This document shows, piece by piece, positions 33,301 through 45,062 of a stretch of 64,000 nt of DNA. Location: contig CM060188.1 of assembly GCA_030549335.1 (NCBI GenBank), positions 66,036,696 to 66,100,695 on the forward strand. The letters run 5' to 3'. The notes under the pieces were generated by a model that saw only the letters and a list, made by a program, of their open reading frames with translations, was not told where the DNA came from and did not search any database. Position 1 is the first letter of the stretch. Each line of letters starts with the position of its first letter. The DNA comes from Pontederia crassipes. Lineage: Eukaryota > Streptophyta > Magnoliopsida > Commelinales > Pontederiaceae. A program made the position numbers and the translations under genes.

Positions 33301-34740
33301 AGAGCATACATAATTCAACATATAATTAAGATTACATTTAGTCTTATTTCAATTAATTTTCTCATAACATGTTTCATTTTATGAGCTTATTTGCTTTATT
33401 TTATAAAAATGAAAAAAGCTACCCAATCTTTTTACTTTATTGTCTAGGAAACAAGAAAAAAAATGTTACAAAACCATTGGAGAAATTGCACTCAAATTGG
33501 AATTAAAACAAAATCCAAAAGTTAAAATCTATCAAGCTATGAAGGGCTGAAAATTATATGCCATGGCTGGACCATGACAGAGCCATCTTGGGTCGCGATA
33601 GAGCTATAATGGGCCATGAAAATGCTCAGTTTTAAATTTGGAAGTTGCACGAAGCATGTTTCATGTTAGAATGTCAAATGTTACGGGCTATGAAAATCAC
33701 TTTTCCACTTTAATTCAGACATTATAATGGTCGTGTCATGGGCCATGAAATCATATTTTTAGTGTAATTCGGACACTATTTAGACTTTGAAATCACCGCC
33801 GGTAATAGAGTCTAAATTCGAGATTCAAGTATATTTTCGAAAGAAATTTGATTACACAAGAAGTCCAATACTTATCATACGTTCTAAGGATGTTCGATAA
33901 TATTTTATGGCTCAAATTTCAAAGTTTGAAAAATAAAAATATTTAGCATTAAAGCAGACCCGAATTTACCTTATTTTATATAGAAAAGATTTTGTTTATT
34001 TTCCCATCACATGGAAATCCAAACCAACTATAAATACACACTTTTTACAGCCTAGAGAGGGGATGCTATGGATTGCAACATGTGCTTTGAAGATAAAAGT
34101 ATGGGAGCAACTCAAAGAACAACCAAGAAGATTTTTGCACAATGATCTTGGGCGAGGATCGTGTAACAACTTATGATTCTATATCAAAGAATACTTGTAG
34201 TTTTTATTTTATGTTACGATGCATCACTTTATTCTTTAAAGGTATATCTTTATAATATATGTAATTTAAATAATTTAGTTTATTTTTATCTTTCAAGTTT
34301 TAGTTATGCAAGAGTTCGATTATTAAGGCAAAGTTGTCAACCTTCTTAGTATTGATTATAGTTTGTTTAATTTTTAATAACATGATTGTTATATTTAAGA
34401 ATTTTTGTTAATTTTAATTATATTATTAGTTGGCAGAGCCGGACATAGTATATTATATTATGTGGACTATCAAGTTGACCCAGTAAGGACAGTTTGGTAT
34501 TATAGGAATTAGAGTACATAAAGTTTTAATCAAAATAGGATTGAGAGTAGAGCTAGGTGGAGTGTTCTAATCTTATTAAGATTATAAATAGTTAGTTTAC
34601 CTGTTAAGGGAAATCATACTTTAGGCGTTCATAATCCATTTGAAGTTGAACCCGATTATTTTTATTAAATTAATCACTACAAAAATTAAACAAGGTTATT
34701 CTTAATCATCTTAACTCATCCTAAGGTCCTACACATCATT
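33301..34740 (+). mobile_element. Athila-type LTR, eroded
   Basis: Begins like the LTR fragment at 20330 (CATATAATTA, then TTTTATGAGCTTATTTGCTTT). It carries inverted GGGCCATGAAA / GGTCGTGTCATGGGCCATG motifs at 33550-33760, then the TATA box CTATAAATAC at 34028-34037. The exact ends are not clear and no primer-binding site is seen. Confidence 0.55.
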
Positions 34741-35269
34741 AGGTTAGTTTGACGAGAAGGGTGGCATTCTCTCTTTTTTTTATTTTCCTATCTAAAACCT
34801 CACGGGTGTGAGCGATCGTACTCCCTTTCTTCTTCTTCGGCGGAATGTATATTTGTTTTTTTTTTCTACTTTTCCTTTTCTCTCTTTCACCTACGTTGTT
34901 GGGCGAAACTCAATCTCGAAATTTCTAAATTGCCTGGTCAGAATAAAAAAATCTTGGCTAAATATAGAGGTATTTATTTTTATCACTGATCGATATTTGG
35001 TAGGTTTCATAATTAATTGTGTCGTAATATACATTGTGAACACAAAATGAATCCCTCCTACGTACATTTGTTTTCTCATTTTTACCAAAGATTGAATACT
35101 ATGTCGCGTGAACTCACGTTTGACATCAGGCGACAACTTGGGCCTTGTCTACTAGATTGCTTGCACCTGTAGGCTGCGCCTTGCCATCTTCAGGAGAGAA
35201 AACACTGAAGATGTGTGCACTGAAAATGAGAGGAAGAAAAATGGCTTTCATGTAAATGAATAGTGGCCC
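34741..35269. other. Intergenic DNA
   Basis: Contains CT-rich runs at 34770-34890. The overlapping opposite open frames at 34808-35136 match no known family. Nothing else recognised. Confidence 0.4.
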
Positions 35270-36804
35270 TAAGGTGTTGTTTGGTTTAAGGATAAAGGTA
35301 GGTGTTGTTTGGTTTAAGGATAAAGATAAAAATAAGGATTTATTCAATAATATTATGCCAAAAAACTTTAAAAAGTATTAAAAAATGTGATGGACAAACT
35401 TTCCATTAAAAAAGAAGTTAACCTCATGAATAGTGAAATATTTAGAGATAATCTATTTCATTAAAAAGGTAGAATACTCTACTCTTAGCTCAATATTCTA
35501 AAAAATAATTAATTCATCAGAATAATTAAGGCTTTTTTCCGTTGAACTCTCTTGAACTATGAACATTTTCCGCGTCTACCAATGGCTTTCGAATATTTCA
35601 CTGACATCCCCTAAACTATGTCTCTTTTTTCACTTAATTCCATCCATCAACATTTGTTAACTTTTTTGATAATTTTCATTTTTTATTTATGAAATGTTCA
35701 AATTGCCCTTGCGTAGTTCAGATAAAGTGAGATCCCCCTTTGTTTGTTGACCTAGATGCGCTCATCCCTAATGTTTCCTTTTGTGCGCCGAACATGGTTA
35801 ATCCCTAAGGTTCTCCTCTGGCATTCTCCTCCAAAGATCTTTTCCATCCATTGGCGTTCTTCTCTAGTGTTCTTCTTCGACTGGTGACCAAGCTTTCACA
35901 ATGCATGCGATCACGACAAGTACCTTCCTGATAAGGTTATTTGGTAGTACCCTCATGGCAGATTTGATCTTAAATTTTTCTTTCATACATCTATTGGCAA
36001 CTTCGTCGAGAATGTGCTATGGTCCCCTACTTCATGCAATATACATAAATGTTTATTATTAAATAAATTAGTGCATGTCGATTTGTGATATTGTCCCCCA
36101 CTTCACCCGACATATAGTGCCCTACATGGTACTTGTTAAATGAATTAGAGCATGTGGTTTTGTGATGTAATCCTCTATTGCACCATCCTAGTTGTTAGTT
36201 ATAAAATGTTATCATGTTGAGTGTACCATCTCCTACTTTAATGCAGATGAAATAAAAGCATGGAGTATTATACATTGGAGTTCTGATATAATGGGCATTT
36301 CATTCATGATCTGAGAAGTTCATACCAAGGTGGGCAACTTGCATTGTTTGAAAATATAGATCCATGTTAAAAACTCTTGAGCTATCTTCTAATCTTTCCA
36401 ATTATAACACTGCACCAAATGGAACATCTTTGCATGAAATTAAAACTGACAATGATGTACTCAATATGTTTACAACTTATGACAACGGTGGTGTCAACAA
36501 AATTCCAATTTATGTTGAGGTTAATGTTGATGTTGTCCTATTACAAAGTGACACATCCTCCACATTTTTTGAGAATGCTTCAACAAGAAATCTATTGTAA
36601 TTGAACAAAATGAAAACTCAAATCCTGAAGTAGATGTTAGGAAAGATGTTCAGAATCCTCATATAGATGTTAGTACTTCTGATAGCTCAGACTCTGAACC
36701 TGTTATGGCCGAGAAATGTGGTACAAGTAATGCATCAAATGCCGAGGAAAACATGGAGAAAGCTAATGTTGGTAATGATGAGGATAGTGAATTTTATGGA
36801 GAAT

Positions 36805-38980
36805 AATTGGAAGTAAATGGCATGTCATTCCCCATTTTTAATGAATCAACTAACATGCAAAATCTCATATTAAAGTCGGGAAACATATTTACCAATGTAA
36901 TAGTATTCAGAGAAACATTGAAGGCAAATAGTAGAAAAATGGATTATGAGATGTACTAAAAAAATGAAAAGTCAAGAGTTACAACTCTTTGTGCTGAACT
37001 TGGATGCCCTTGGAGGATTCATGCATCTAACTTGTATGGAACCTCAACATTTCCGATGAAGAGCATTGAGAAACACATACTGCATCTATGAAAGTACCAT
37101 GTCAGATCTGTCAATTCTACACGGGTTGCTAAACAGATTCTTAATAGGGTGGTAGATGATCCTTCGTGAAAAATAAATGCTATGGGGAAAGCAATAAGAA
37201 GAAAGAAAAACTTATCTCAAACCGGCAAATGTATCAAGTAAAGGCTAAGGCAATACAATTATTGAGGGAGATCATAAAAGATAATTTCAAAAAGTAAGAA
37301 ACTATTGTGCACGAGTTCTAAAGCACAATCTAGAAGCATGGCAAGGATGGGTCCATACAGAATTACTCTAAAACATGATCCACAATTTCAACATGAATTT
37401 TGTGAGTGGATGTCAACAAGTTATTGGCTTGGATGCTTGTCATTTAAAAGGATCATTTGGTGGAGACTTGTTTAAGTGAAGTTTCAAGATATAGAAATGA
37501 TGAAATATGCCCTATAATTATAGTAGTAGTAGAAGCTGAGTGTAAGCAATCTTGGTCATTGTTTCTTCAGAATCTTATTGATAGGTAGAAGGTACATTAA
37601 TCATCTGATAAGAATTATTATGCACAAATGCTTTTAATATCCGAATATAGAAGGTGTACTAATGTCTTAAATATTTTTTTTATAATGACTACTACAAACC
37701 ATTGCTAAACAGAACTTGTGTGCAGTGGAACATATAGTTTGTGTGAGCTACTTGTGCTCTAACTTTAAGACAAAATTCAAGGGTAAGGATATAGAGATAT
37801 GGATGTGGCAAGCGGTTGGTGCATACACTAAAGAGAAGTGAAAAGATGCAATGAACAAAATAAGGAATTTGGATTCTGAAGCTTATGATTATCTCATGAA
37901 AGAGCCACCGGTGTAGATCACATTTTTTTGACAAATCAAAATGTGATTTGATATCCAATAACATTTCTAAATCATTCAACCAATGCACAACGAGAAAAAG
38001 GAATACGCCAAGTCTCTGTGCACTCAAATATGTCCAAACATATTGAAGAGACTTGAAAAGAACAAGATGACAGGAATGCGTCACGAAGTATTAGTCGTAT
38101 GTGAAGAAAAATTTGAAGTAATCAGTGGTAGAAGAAATTTTATTGTGCATCCAATTAGAAAGACATCCACTTGTAGGGTATGGAATATAATAGCAATTTT
38201 TTGTGAACATGCTTGTGCATTAATTATTTTCGATAGGAGACTGTGTGAAGATTTGTAAATCCATGCTATTCACTTGAAAAGTACAAAATGGCATATTCCA
38301 AGAATATAAATCTTATTCTAGATGAAACACAATGGGAACATGTTGAACAAAAAGCAATGCAACCACCTATTATACTGAAAAGACCAGGACGACCCAAGAA
38401 GCTAAGAAATACGGCTTCAGATGAACTTCCCAAGACTACAGGAAATGTCAACATGTCACTTAAGATTCTTAGTTGTGGGAATTGCATAGAGACAGATCAT
38501 AACATCGGATCTTGTAAGAAGCCTAAGAGAAGCACTAATTCAAGAACAAGGGTAAGACATCTACACTTGTCATTTATGTGTTCTGAGTTTGGTTAATATA
38601 ACTTCTATATTGATAGGATGCACCTAGTATTGGAAAAGGAAAGGACAAAGTTTACAGTGTTTCTAAAAAAAGGAAAGAGATTGTAAGTAGAACTCAGGTA
38701 TACCTTTAGAATTCGCTTATTTAATTTCAACGTACTACATGCACATATGCTTGGTGACGTATATTGTTTTGAAGACTTTATCATGTCCTGGTGCAGGATC
38801 TAAATTCGTTTCTTGAGTTGAAGTTAGGAAAAATGTAGCTTCAATGGGAGCATGCCAAATGAGTACCCAAGTGTTGAAGAACGCAATAGTTTTTTGCAAC
38901 ATCATTTTCAGTCAAACTTTTACAAATCAATTTTAAACTTGACCCTCGACTGAGGATGTGTGTCTGTGTAATGATCCTAT
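36805..38980 (+). pseudogene. MULE transposase remnant, copy A
   Basis: First unit of a tandem duplication. Fragments in several frames include a MuDR-domain piece (TLCAELGCPWRIHAS, about 36985-37030) and the catalytic segment QQVIGLDACHLKGSFGG (about 37420-37467), whose Asp is the first residue of the MULE DDE triad. Later come GRRNFIVHPIRKTSTCRVWN with CEHACA (38130-38218), a SWIM-type zinc finger, and CGNCIETDHNIGSC (about 38475-38517), a CCHC knuckle. Stops and shifts are frequent, and about 80 bp around 37978 are missing relative to copy B. Confidence 0.8.
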
Positions 38981-40890
38981 AATTGGAAGTAAATGGTATG
39001 TCATTCCCCATTTTTAATAAAGCAACTAACATGCAAAATCTCATATTAAAGTTGGGAAACATATTTACTGACGTAATACTGGCAGTACAATTGGTTGAGG
39101 GAGATCATAAAAAAAGATTCAAAAAGTAAGAGAACATTGTGCACAAGTTCTAAAGCATAGTCTAGAAGCATGGCAAGGGTGGGTGTATATAGAATTACTC
39201 TAAAACATTATCTACATTTTCAACATTTATTTTGTGAGTGGATGTCAACCAATTGTGGGCTTGGATGCTTGTCATTTGAAAGGATCATTTGGTGGACACT
39301 TAGTAAGTGTAGATTGAAGAGATGGAAATGATCAAATGTACCCTATAGTTATAATAGTAGTAGAAGCTGAGTGTAAGGAATCCTGGTCATGGTTTCTTTA
39401 GAATCTTATTAATAGGTAGAAGGTACATTAATCATCTTATAAGAATTATTATGCACAAATGCTTTTAATATAAAAATATAGAAGGTGTACCAATGTTCTA
39501 AATGTTTTTTATAGGGATTGCTACAAACTTTTGCTAAATAGTATTTGTGTGCGGAAGAACATATAGTTTGTGTAATATCTACCTGTGATCTAACTTTAAG
39601 GCAAAATTCAAAGATAAGGATATAGAGCTATGGTTGTGGCGAGTAGCTGGTGCATACACTAAAGAGGAGTGGAAAGATGCAATGAACAAAATAAGAACTT
39701 TGGATTCTGGAGCTTATGATTGTCTCATGAAAGAGCCACTTGAAAATTGGTGTAGCTCACATTTTTCTGACAGACCAAAATGTGATTTGATATCCAACAA
39801 CATTTCTAAATCATTTAACCAATACGTGAAGGAAGCATGTGAAAAATCTATTCTCACAATGTTGGAACCAATAAGATGACAACTAATGGTAAGGCACAAC
39901 GAGAAAAAGGAATACGCCAAGTCTTTGTGTATTCAAATATGTCCAAACATATTGAAGAGACTTAAAAAGAATAAGATGGTAGGAATGCGCCATGAAGCAT
40001 TTGTCGCAGGTGAAGGAAAATTTGAAGTAATCAGTGGTAGAAAAAATTTTATTGTGCATCGAGGGAGAAAGACTTGCACTTGTAGGGTATGGAATATAAT
40101 TGGAATTTTTTGTGAACATGCTTGTGCATCAATTATTTCTTATAGGAGACTGTGTGAAGATTTTGTACATCCATGCTATTCACTTGAAAAATACACAATG
40201 GTATATTCCAAGAATATAAATCTTATTCTAGATGAAAAACAATGAGAACATGTTGAACAAGAAGCAATTCAACCACTTATTATCTTGAAAAGACTAGGAT
40301 GTCCCAAGAAGCTATAAAATAGGGCTCCAGATGAACCTCTCAAGACTACAAGCAATGTCAACATATCACTTAAGATTCTCAGTTTTGGGAATTGCATAGA
40401 GACAGACCATAACATCAGATCTTATAAGAAGCATAAGAGAAGCACTGATTCAGGAACAAGGGTAAGACATCTACACTTGTCATTTATGTGTTCTGAGTTT
40501 GGTTAATATAACTTCTCTATTGATAGGATGCACCTAGTTTTGGAAAAGGAAAGGACAAAGTTGGCAGTGTTTCTAAAAAAAGGAAGGAGGTTGTAACTAG
40601 AACTCAGGTATACCTTTAGAATTCACTTATTTAGTTTTAACGTACTACATGCACATATGCTTGGTGACGTGTATTGTTTTGCAAACTTTATCATGTCTTG
40701 GTGCATGATCTGAACTCGTTTCTTCAGCTGAAGTTAGGAAAAATGTAGTTTCAATGGGGGCGTGCCAAATGAGTACTCAAGTGTTGAAGAATGCAATAGT
40801 TTTTGGCAACATCATTTTCAGTCAAACTTTTACAAATAAATGTTAAACTTGATCCTCGATTGAGGATGTGTGTCTGTGTAATGATCCTAT
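38981..40890 (+). pseudogene. MULE transposase remnant, copy B
   Basis: The second tandem unit restarts with AATTGGAAGTAAATGG, as at 36805, and ends with the same TGTGTAATGATCCTAT as copy A. It lacks the MuDR N-terminal part (joined near 39085) but keeps a longer C-terminal half: WKDAMNKIRTLDSGAYDCLM (39673 on), CDLISNNISKSFNQYVKEAC, then the SWIM finger CTCRVWNIIGIFCEHACA at about 40078-40131. The knuckle here has lost a Cys (FGNC). A TGA at 39877-39879 splits it. Confidence 0.8.
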
Positions 40891-41409
40891 TTTTTTCGTA
40901 TACTTGATAAGTGCACGTTTCAATGTAACAGTACTTAAATTAGGTTTTGTATGCACCTTTAACTTGTCTGTGGACCAGCTTCTGAAGCTCCATTTTGTAA
41001 CCGGACATTGTCATATGTGAGCACTTATACTATGTGTGCTTCCCTTTAAGTTATTTATGTTGTCCTGTGTGATCATTTATAGTGCTTGAGTAATGATCCT
41101 GATTTTTGGTATAATGACAATATTCTTATTGTAATATGCTAATCATGGTTTAGAGAAAAAAAGTTACATTGAATTAAACATAAGTAAATTACAAGGTTTC
41201 TTGTTCCAAGATAAAATTACGAAGAAATTACAAGTCTTCACTCCCAACTGAAAATATAACCCATGACAATTACAATAGCGAGGCTAATAATCAGTACTAA
41301 TGTTCTTCAATTCTTGGTTTCAACGGTTCTTGCCATATTCTCATTACATTATCATTGGTAAATTTCGATTCTCTTTATATATCTCAATTTGACCATCTAA
41401 ATCAATAAT

Positions 41410-41655
41410 TCATCTTTTTGCTTTATCATTTTCTTCCTTCAGTTTGGTTATTCTGTCGATGACATTGTTATCCGAAGCCATGCCCCTAGGATAGGTCGGC
41501 AGATCAACCCAATTGAAAAATCCACATCCAGAGCCGGGTCCCTTGTAATTGTGACATCCAATGAAACGTGGATCGGGATTGTTCTTTGTAAATGCATACT
41601 TCGCTCGGGAATTCATTCCATTGGAGCTTTTCGAAAACGAAGTAGATGAATTCAT
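41410..41655 (-). CDS. Small ORF with GRF-like zinc-finger segment inside the MULE
   Basis: 81 codons on the strand opposite the transposase. The central stretch (residues about 25-55) has NPDPRFIGCHNYKG and GCGFFNWVD, the second half of a zf-GRF domain (NPGRRFYGC...GCGFFxWxD), a nucleic-acid-binding zinc finger. The first Cys pair of the domain is not in this frame; it may lie in an upstream exon or be lost. A short Lys/Glu-rich tail (ITKLKEENDKAKR) could be coiled. Convergent placement within the inverted ends suggests either a second transposon gene, as mudrB is to mudrA, or a captured host fragment. Confidence 0.5.
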   Translation of the reverse strand: MNSSTSFSKSSNGMNSRAKYAFTKNNPDPRFIGCHNYKGPGSGCGFFNWVDLPTYPRGMASDNNVIDRITKLKEENDKAKR

Positions 41656-41769
41656 TTGTAGGTTAAAACTGTTTACATGAAGAGACGATATTTATTTTTA
41701 AGAAATTCATATATGTAAATCGAAAGCAAACAAGTAACATTAGGGTTAGGGTTTATAAAACATTCACCT

Positions 41770-42000
41770 CTAAAGAATGTCTTAAACTGGAACACCGGGC
41801 CAAATCGCCGAGAAGAACACCAGAGGAGAATGCTAGAGGAGAATGCTGGAGGAGAACGTCGGATGAGCTAGAGAATGCCAGAGTAGAACACCAGAGGAGA
41901 ACGTCGGATGAGCTCGTCGAGAAAGAATGCCGGAGGAGAATGCCAAAGGAGAATGTCGAATGAGCTCGTCGGGGAAGAACGTTGGAGTAGAAGTTTTAGA
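41770..42000. repeat. Short tandem repeats next to the right MULE end
   Basis: GAGGAGAATGC and AGAACACCAGAGGAGAA-type units repeat irregularly; CGTCGGATGAGCT occurs twice. Similar CTCCTCTGGCATTCTCCTCC sequence lies at the left end (about 35815-35840) in inverted orientation, so the repeats are part of the long inverted termini. Confidence 0.7.
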
Positions 42001-42292
42001 GACCTTCCATGATGGTAAGCGCGTCTAGGTGAACAAACAAAAAGGGATCTCACTTTATCTAAATTGCGCGAGGGTAGTTTGGTCATGTCATAAATAAAAA
42101 AATATGAAAATTAACAGAAAATTAACAAAGATGTTGACCGATGAACTTAAGTGAAAAAAGTGGCATAGTTTAGGAATTTCAGCGGAATATTCGAAAGTCA
42201 TTGATAGATGTAAAAAAAGTTCATAGTTCAGGAAATGTCAACAGAAAAAATTCAAATAATTATTCTTATTCTAAGAATAAAACAACACCTAA

Positions 42293-43468
42293 GGATCTAT
42301 TTATAGGGCTTTTAAATCCCCAATTTTAATCCACTTATAACTTTTAATCTCAATCAAATTTAATATTATAATTGTTCTAATTTATTTCTATTTAATTAAT
42401 ACTAAATTTAACTAATCAATTCCATCACCAAACCAACTCCTCTTCAATTTCCCTTTATTTTTAGAATTAAAAAAAATAAATGTTTTTTATTACTTATTTA
42501 AACATCGGGGTGACAATATTTTTATATTAATTATGAGGGATGAAATAGAATGGCTAAACTTTTCTAACATCACATTTTTTTACTAAATTAGTAGAATGAT
42601 AAAAAATTAATAATTTTATATCAAATTAATTCCTCGCCCTCTCTTACTCTTTCTCTTTTCTTTTTTTGTGTTTGTTAACTCATTTCGATATTTGTATGAC
42701 ATGTCACCTTTTACCATGTTGAGTCAATGTAACTCGTGAATCCGACGCAATCATTTCTACTTGATGACATGAGTTATTTATTTATTTATTATATTATTTT
42801 TTATTTAATTTAAATGTTTATATCATTTATAATTAAAATACTATAAAAATAAAATAATTTAATATTTAAAATATTATTTTTTGATTTTTTGAAATAAATT
42901 ATTATATGTATTTTTATATTAAAAATGTAAAAGAAATTTGGTAATTATGTAATCTGGCAGTTCAATCTGATCGTGTTGAGTTAGATTTAACCCTTAAATA
43001 AATTTTAATCCGACTCAACTCAATTTGATGAAATTTGATTAGAGTTTGTTCATAGACAAGTCCAAGATCATCGATGAACGAAGATAAAAATTAATTTTAT
43101 ATAAATAATTTTTTTCTTCCCAAATTCTTCATCTTCTATAATTTATTATCCAAATAGACTATACCATGCTTCTCACACCACCCATTCATTACTTAACTGC
43201 CAAACAAGCTAACTCATTTTTTTTTTAGCGGAGGAAACACCGCCCATATAAGTCAACATTCAATGTTGCCAACTGTCAGGCAACGATTACATATTATGAC
43301 TCCGTAATCCGGTAAATTAAATTAATGGTGGATTACCAATTTGTGCTTTCAATGGTCTAAATATGTGTTGTAAATTCAGATGGATGTTGATCACTCATTA
43401 TTTGTATTATATGATTTTATGTCAAAAATTAATGAAATCTTTTTTTAGACAAATTAGTGAGTGAGTAA

Positions 43469-43499
<31 letters not shown>

Positions 43500-44250
43500 G
43501 ATCTCATCATTACAGTGATAATGGAAGTGGTCTTTGATTAAAATCAAGGACTATCTAATTAATACTGTTGCTTAAAAGTAATACAACACATGTGTTTATC
43601 AATTAAAAAATGCTTTGAAAAATCAAGGGTTGGTAGCTATGACTAATGCCACTTGAGAAAAAGAAAACATTGGAAAAACTGGACACCACAAGTACGGCGG
43701 ACTGATATTTTCAAACTAGGATATTTTCTTTTTAAAGATTAATTGGAGTAATTTTTATTCGTATATATACATATATATATATATACCAATTTTGATTTTA
43801 CCATTACACCATAATTCAAAATATATCTTAATTTTAAATTAAGATGGAATTATTATCATAGTGCCACATTTCAAATTGATCTTTCAAATATCAAGCAATG
43901 ATTGCACATGTATGCAATAAAAACTGTTGTAGTAATTCTTTATTTTTATATTAAACTAAAAATAAAAAATGCAACAAATTTTTTTGGGAGCCTTCAGTCG
44001 TAATAAAATATTAACTTTAATCACATTTAATTGTTTACGTCACAATATTTCTCCTTAAAACACAACAAGCGTTCTTCAATTGTATACAGGGTTTTTCTTG
44101 GTCACTTTTCGGTTGCAACAAAATAAGAAAATATATATTTCTTTGGGATAAATTTCTATGCCTTCCAGCTTTATCATCTTTTTCAATTTCGTCCTCTAAC
44201 TTTATTTTAATTTTGATCTTTAACTTTATTTTATAATTAGACGCCCTCCA
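42293..44250. other. AT-rich intergenic DNA
   Basis: No genes. A (TAA)n microsatellite lies at about 43470-43499 and short TATATA runs at 43765-43785. Nothing else recognised. Confidence 0.5.
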
Positions 44251-44251
44251 A

Positions 44252-44690
44252 TTAGGAGTGAGCATATTCAAGTTTAGGTCTGAATTCTAATCGTTTCGAT
44301 TCCGATCCGATTTGTTTTGGGTTTTCAAAAATGGAACTTGGTCCTGGACATGTATCAAGATCAAGAGCCAGACATCCTAATGAAATCGAAATAAGAATAA
44401 AAAAATTCAATTATCCCGATTTGAACATAAAAAATATAAAAATAAATAAATTTAATATTATTATGTAAATATGATCATTATTAATTAAATTATATATAAT
44501 AATATGATATATTGTATATTTAAGATATATATATAATATAATATAAAATTTTATGTGAAATAAACATGAATATATTTAATAGGGTCAGAACGCGATCCGA
44601 GTTTTTATAACCAAGATCTGATCCCAATTACCCATCGGGTCGAAAAAAAACTCAGAAAATTCGAATAATTATTAACTTATTCATCAATTG
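44252..44690. mobile_element. Possible hAT-type MITE
   Basis: It opens with GGAGTGAGCATATTCAAG followed by repeats of TCGATTCCGATCCGATT. A GGnGTGAGCA / GGGGTGGGCA start followed by 'cgg-ttcgg' phrases is widespread in plant genomes as a short non-autonomous hAT-like repeat. The inverted right end is unclear (CCATCGGGTCG near 44632), so the call is tentative. Confidence 0.35.
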
Positions 44691-44814
44691 TCCTTTTCGA
44701 TCGAGTGTAAGACGTTACTCGATCATTTGACTTACATGACATATTATTTAAAATTAAATATGAAATATAAAAAATAATATTAAAATAATGATATAATTAT
44801 TTTATAAAAATAAA

Positions 44815-45060
44815 AAAAGAGGGGGCTCGACCCCCTCTCCCTCTAATCGTCGGTGAGCCATCAAGAGGGGGAGGAGGTGTCATCCCCATCCTCCCTTCTT
44901 CTACGGTGCTAGAGAAGGGAGGAGGGGGGAGGAGGCTCCCTCTCCTTCCGCAGCCGTGAGATAGTAGATTGCACTCGTGGCATCCGCCATCCTCCCCAGC
45001 AGCCGCCTCCTTCTTTTGGATCCTGTCCACCTTCTTTCAATTTCAATCAAAGCTTCACAA
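44815..45060. other. GC-rich patch with a short hairpin
   Basis: Starts with an inverted GAGGGGG...CCCCCTC pair (44819-44837) and continues with G/C-run-rich sequence resembling 32660-32870 in style. The reading frames here have no recognised domain. Confidence 0.4.
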
Positions 45061-45062
45061 AG

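Larger units (their letters stand above)
35529..42254. mobile_element. Mutator-like element (MULE) with long terminal inverted repeats
   Basis: Long inverted ends (35529 to about 35880, and about 41870 to 42254) match over at least 240 bp, for example TTGAACTATGAAC on the left and GTTCATAGTTCAG on the right. Both are flanked by AATAATTA (35521-35528 and 42255-42262), eight bases of an expected 8-9-bp target duplication. Inside are two decayed copies of a MuDR-type transposase on the plus strand and a convergent minus-strand frame with a GRF-like zinc-finger segment. No copy is intact. Confidence 0.88.
35273..42289. mobile_element. Tourist-like MITE split by a MULE
   Basis: GGTGTTGTTTGG begins at 35273 and its inverse AAACAACACC ends at 42289. 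TAA lies just outside at 35270-35272 and 42290-42292, the target size and sequence of PIF/Harbinger MITEs. Only 35273-35528 and 42255-42289 belong to the MITE (about 290 bp in all); the rest is the later MULE. The left end carries AGGTGTTGTTTGGTTTAAGG twice in tandem. Confidence 0.8.

Noticed and set aside
34675..34700. CACTACAAAAATTAAAC as a CACTA transposon start
   Set aside because: No subterminal repeats follow and no inverted partner end was seen; one short match is expected by chance in AT-rich DNA.
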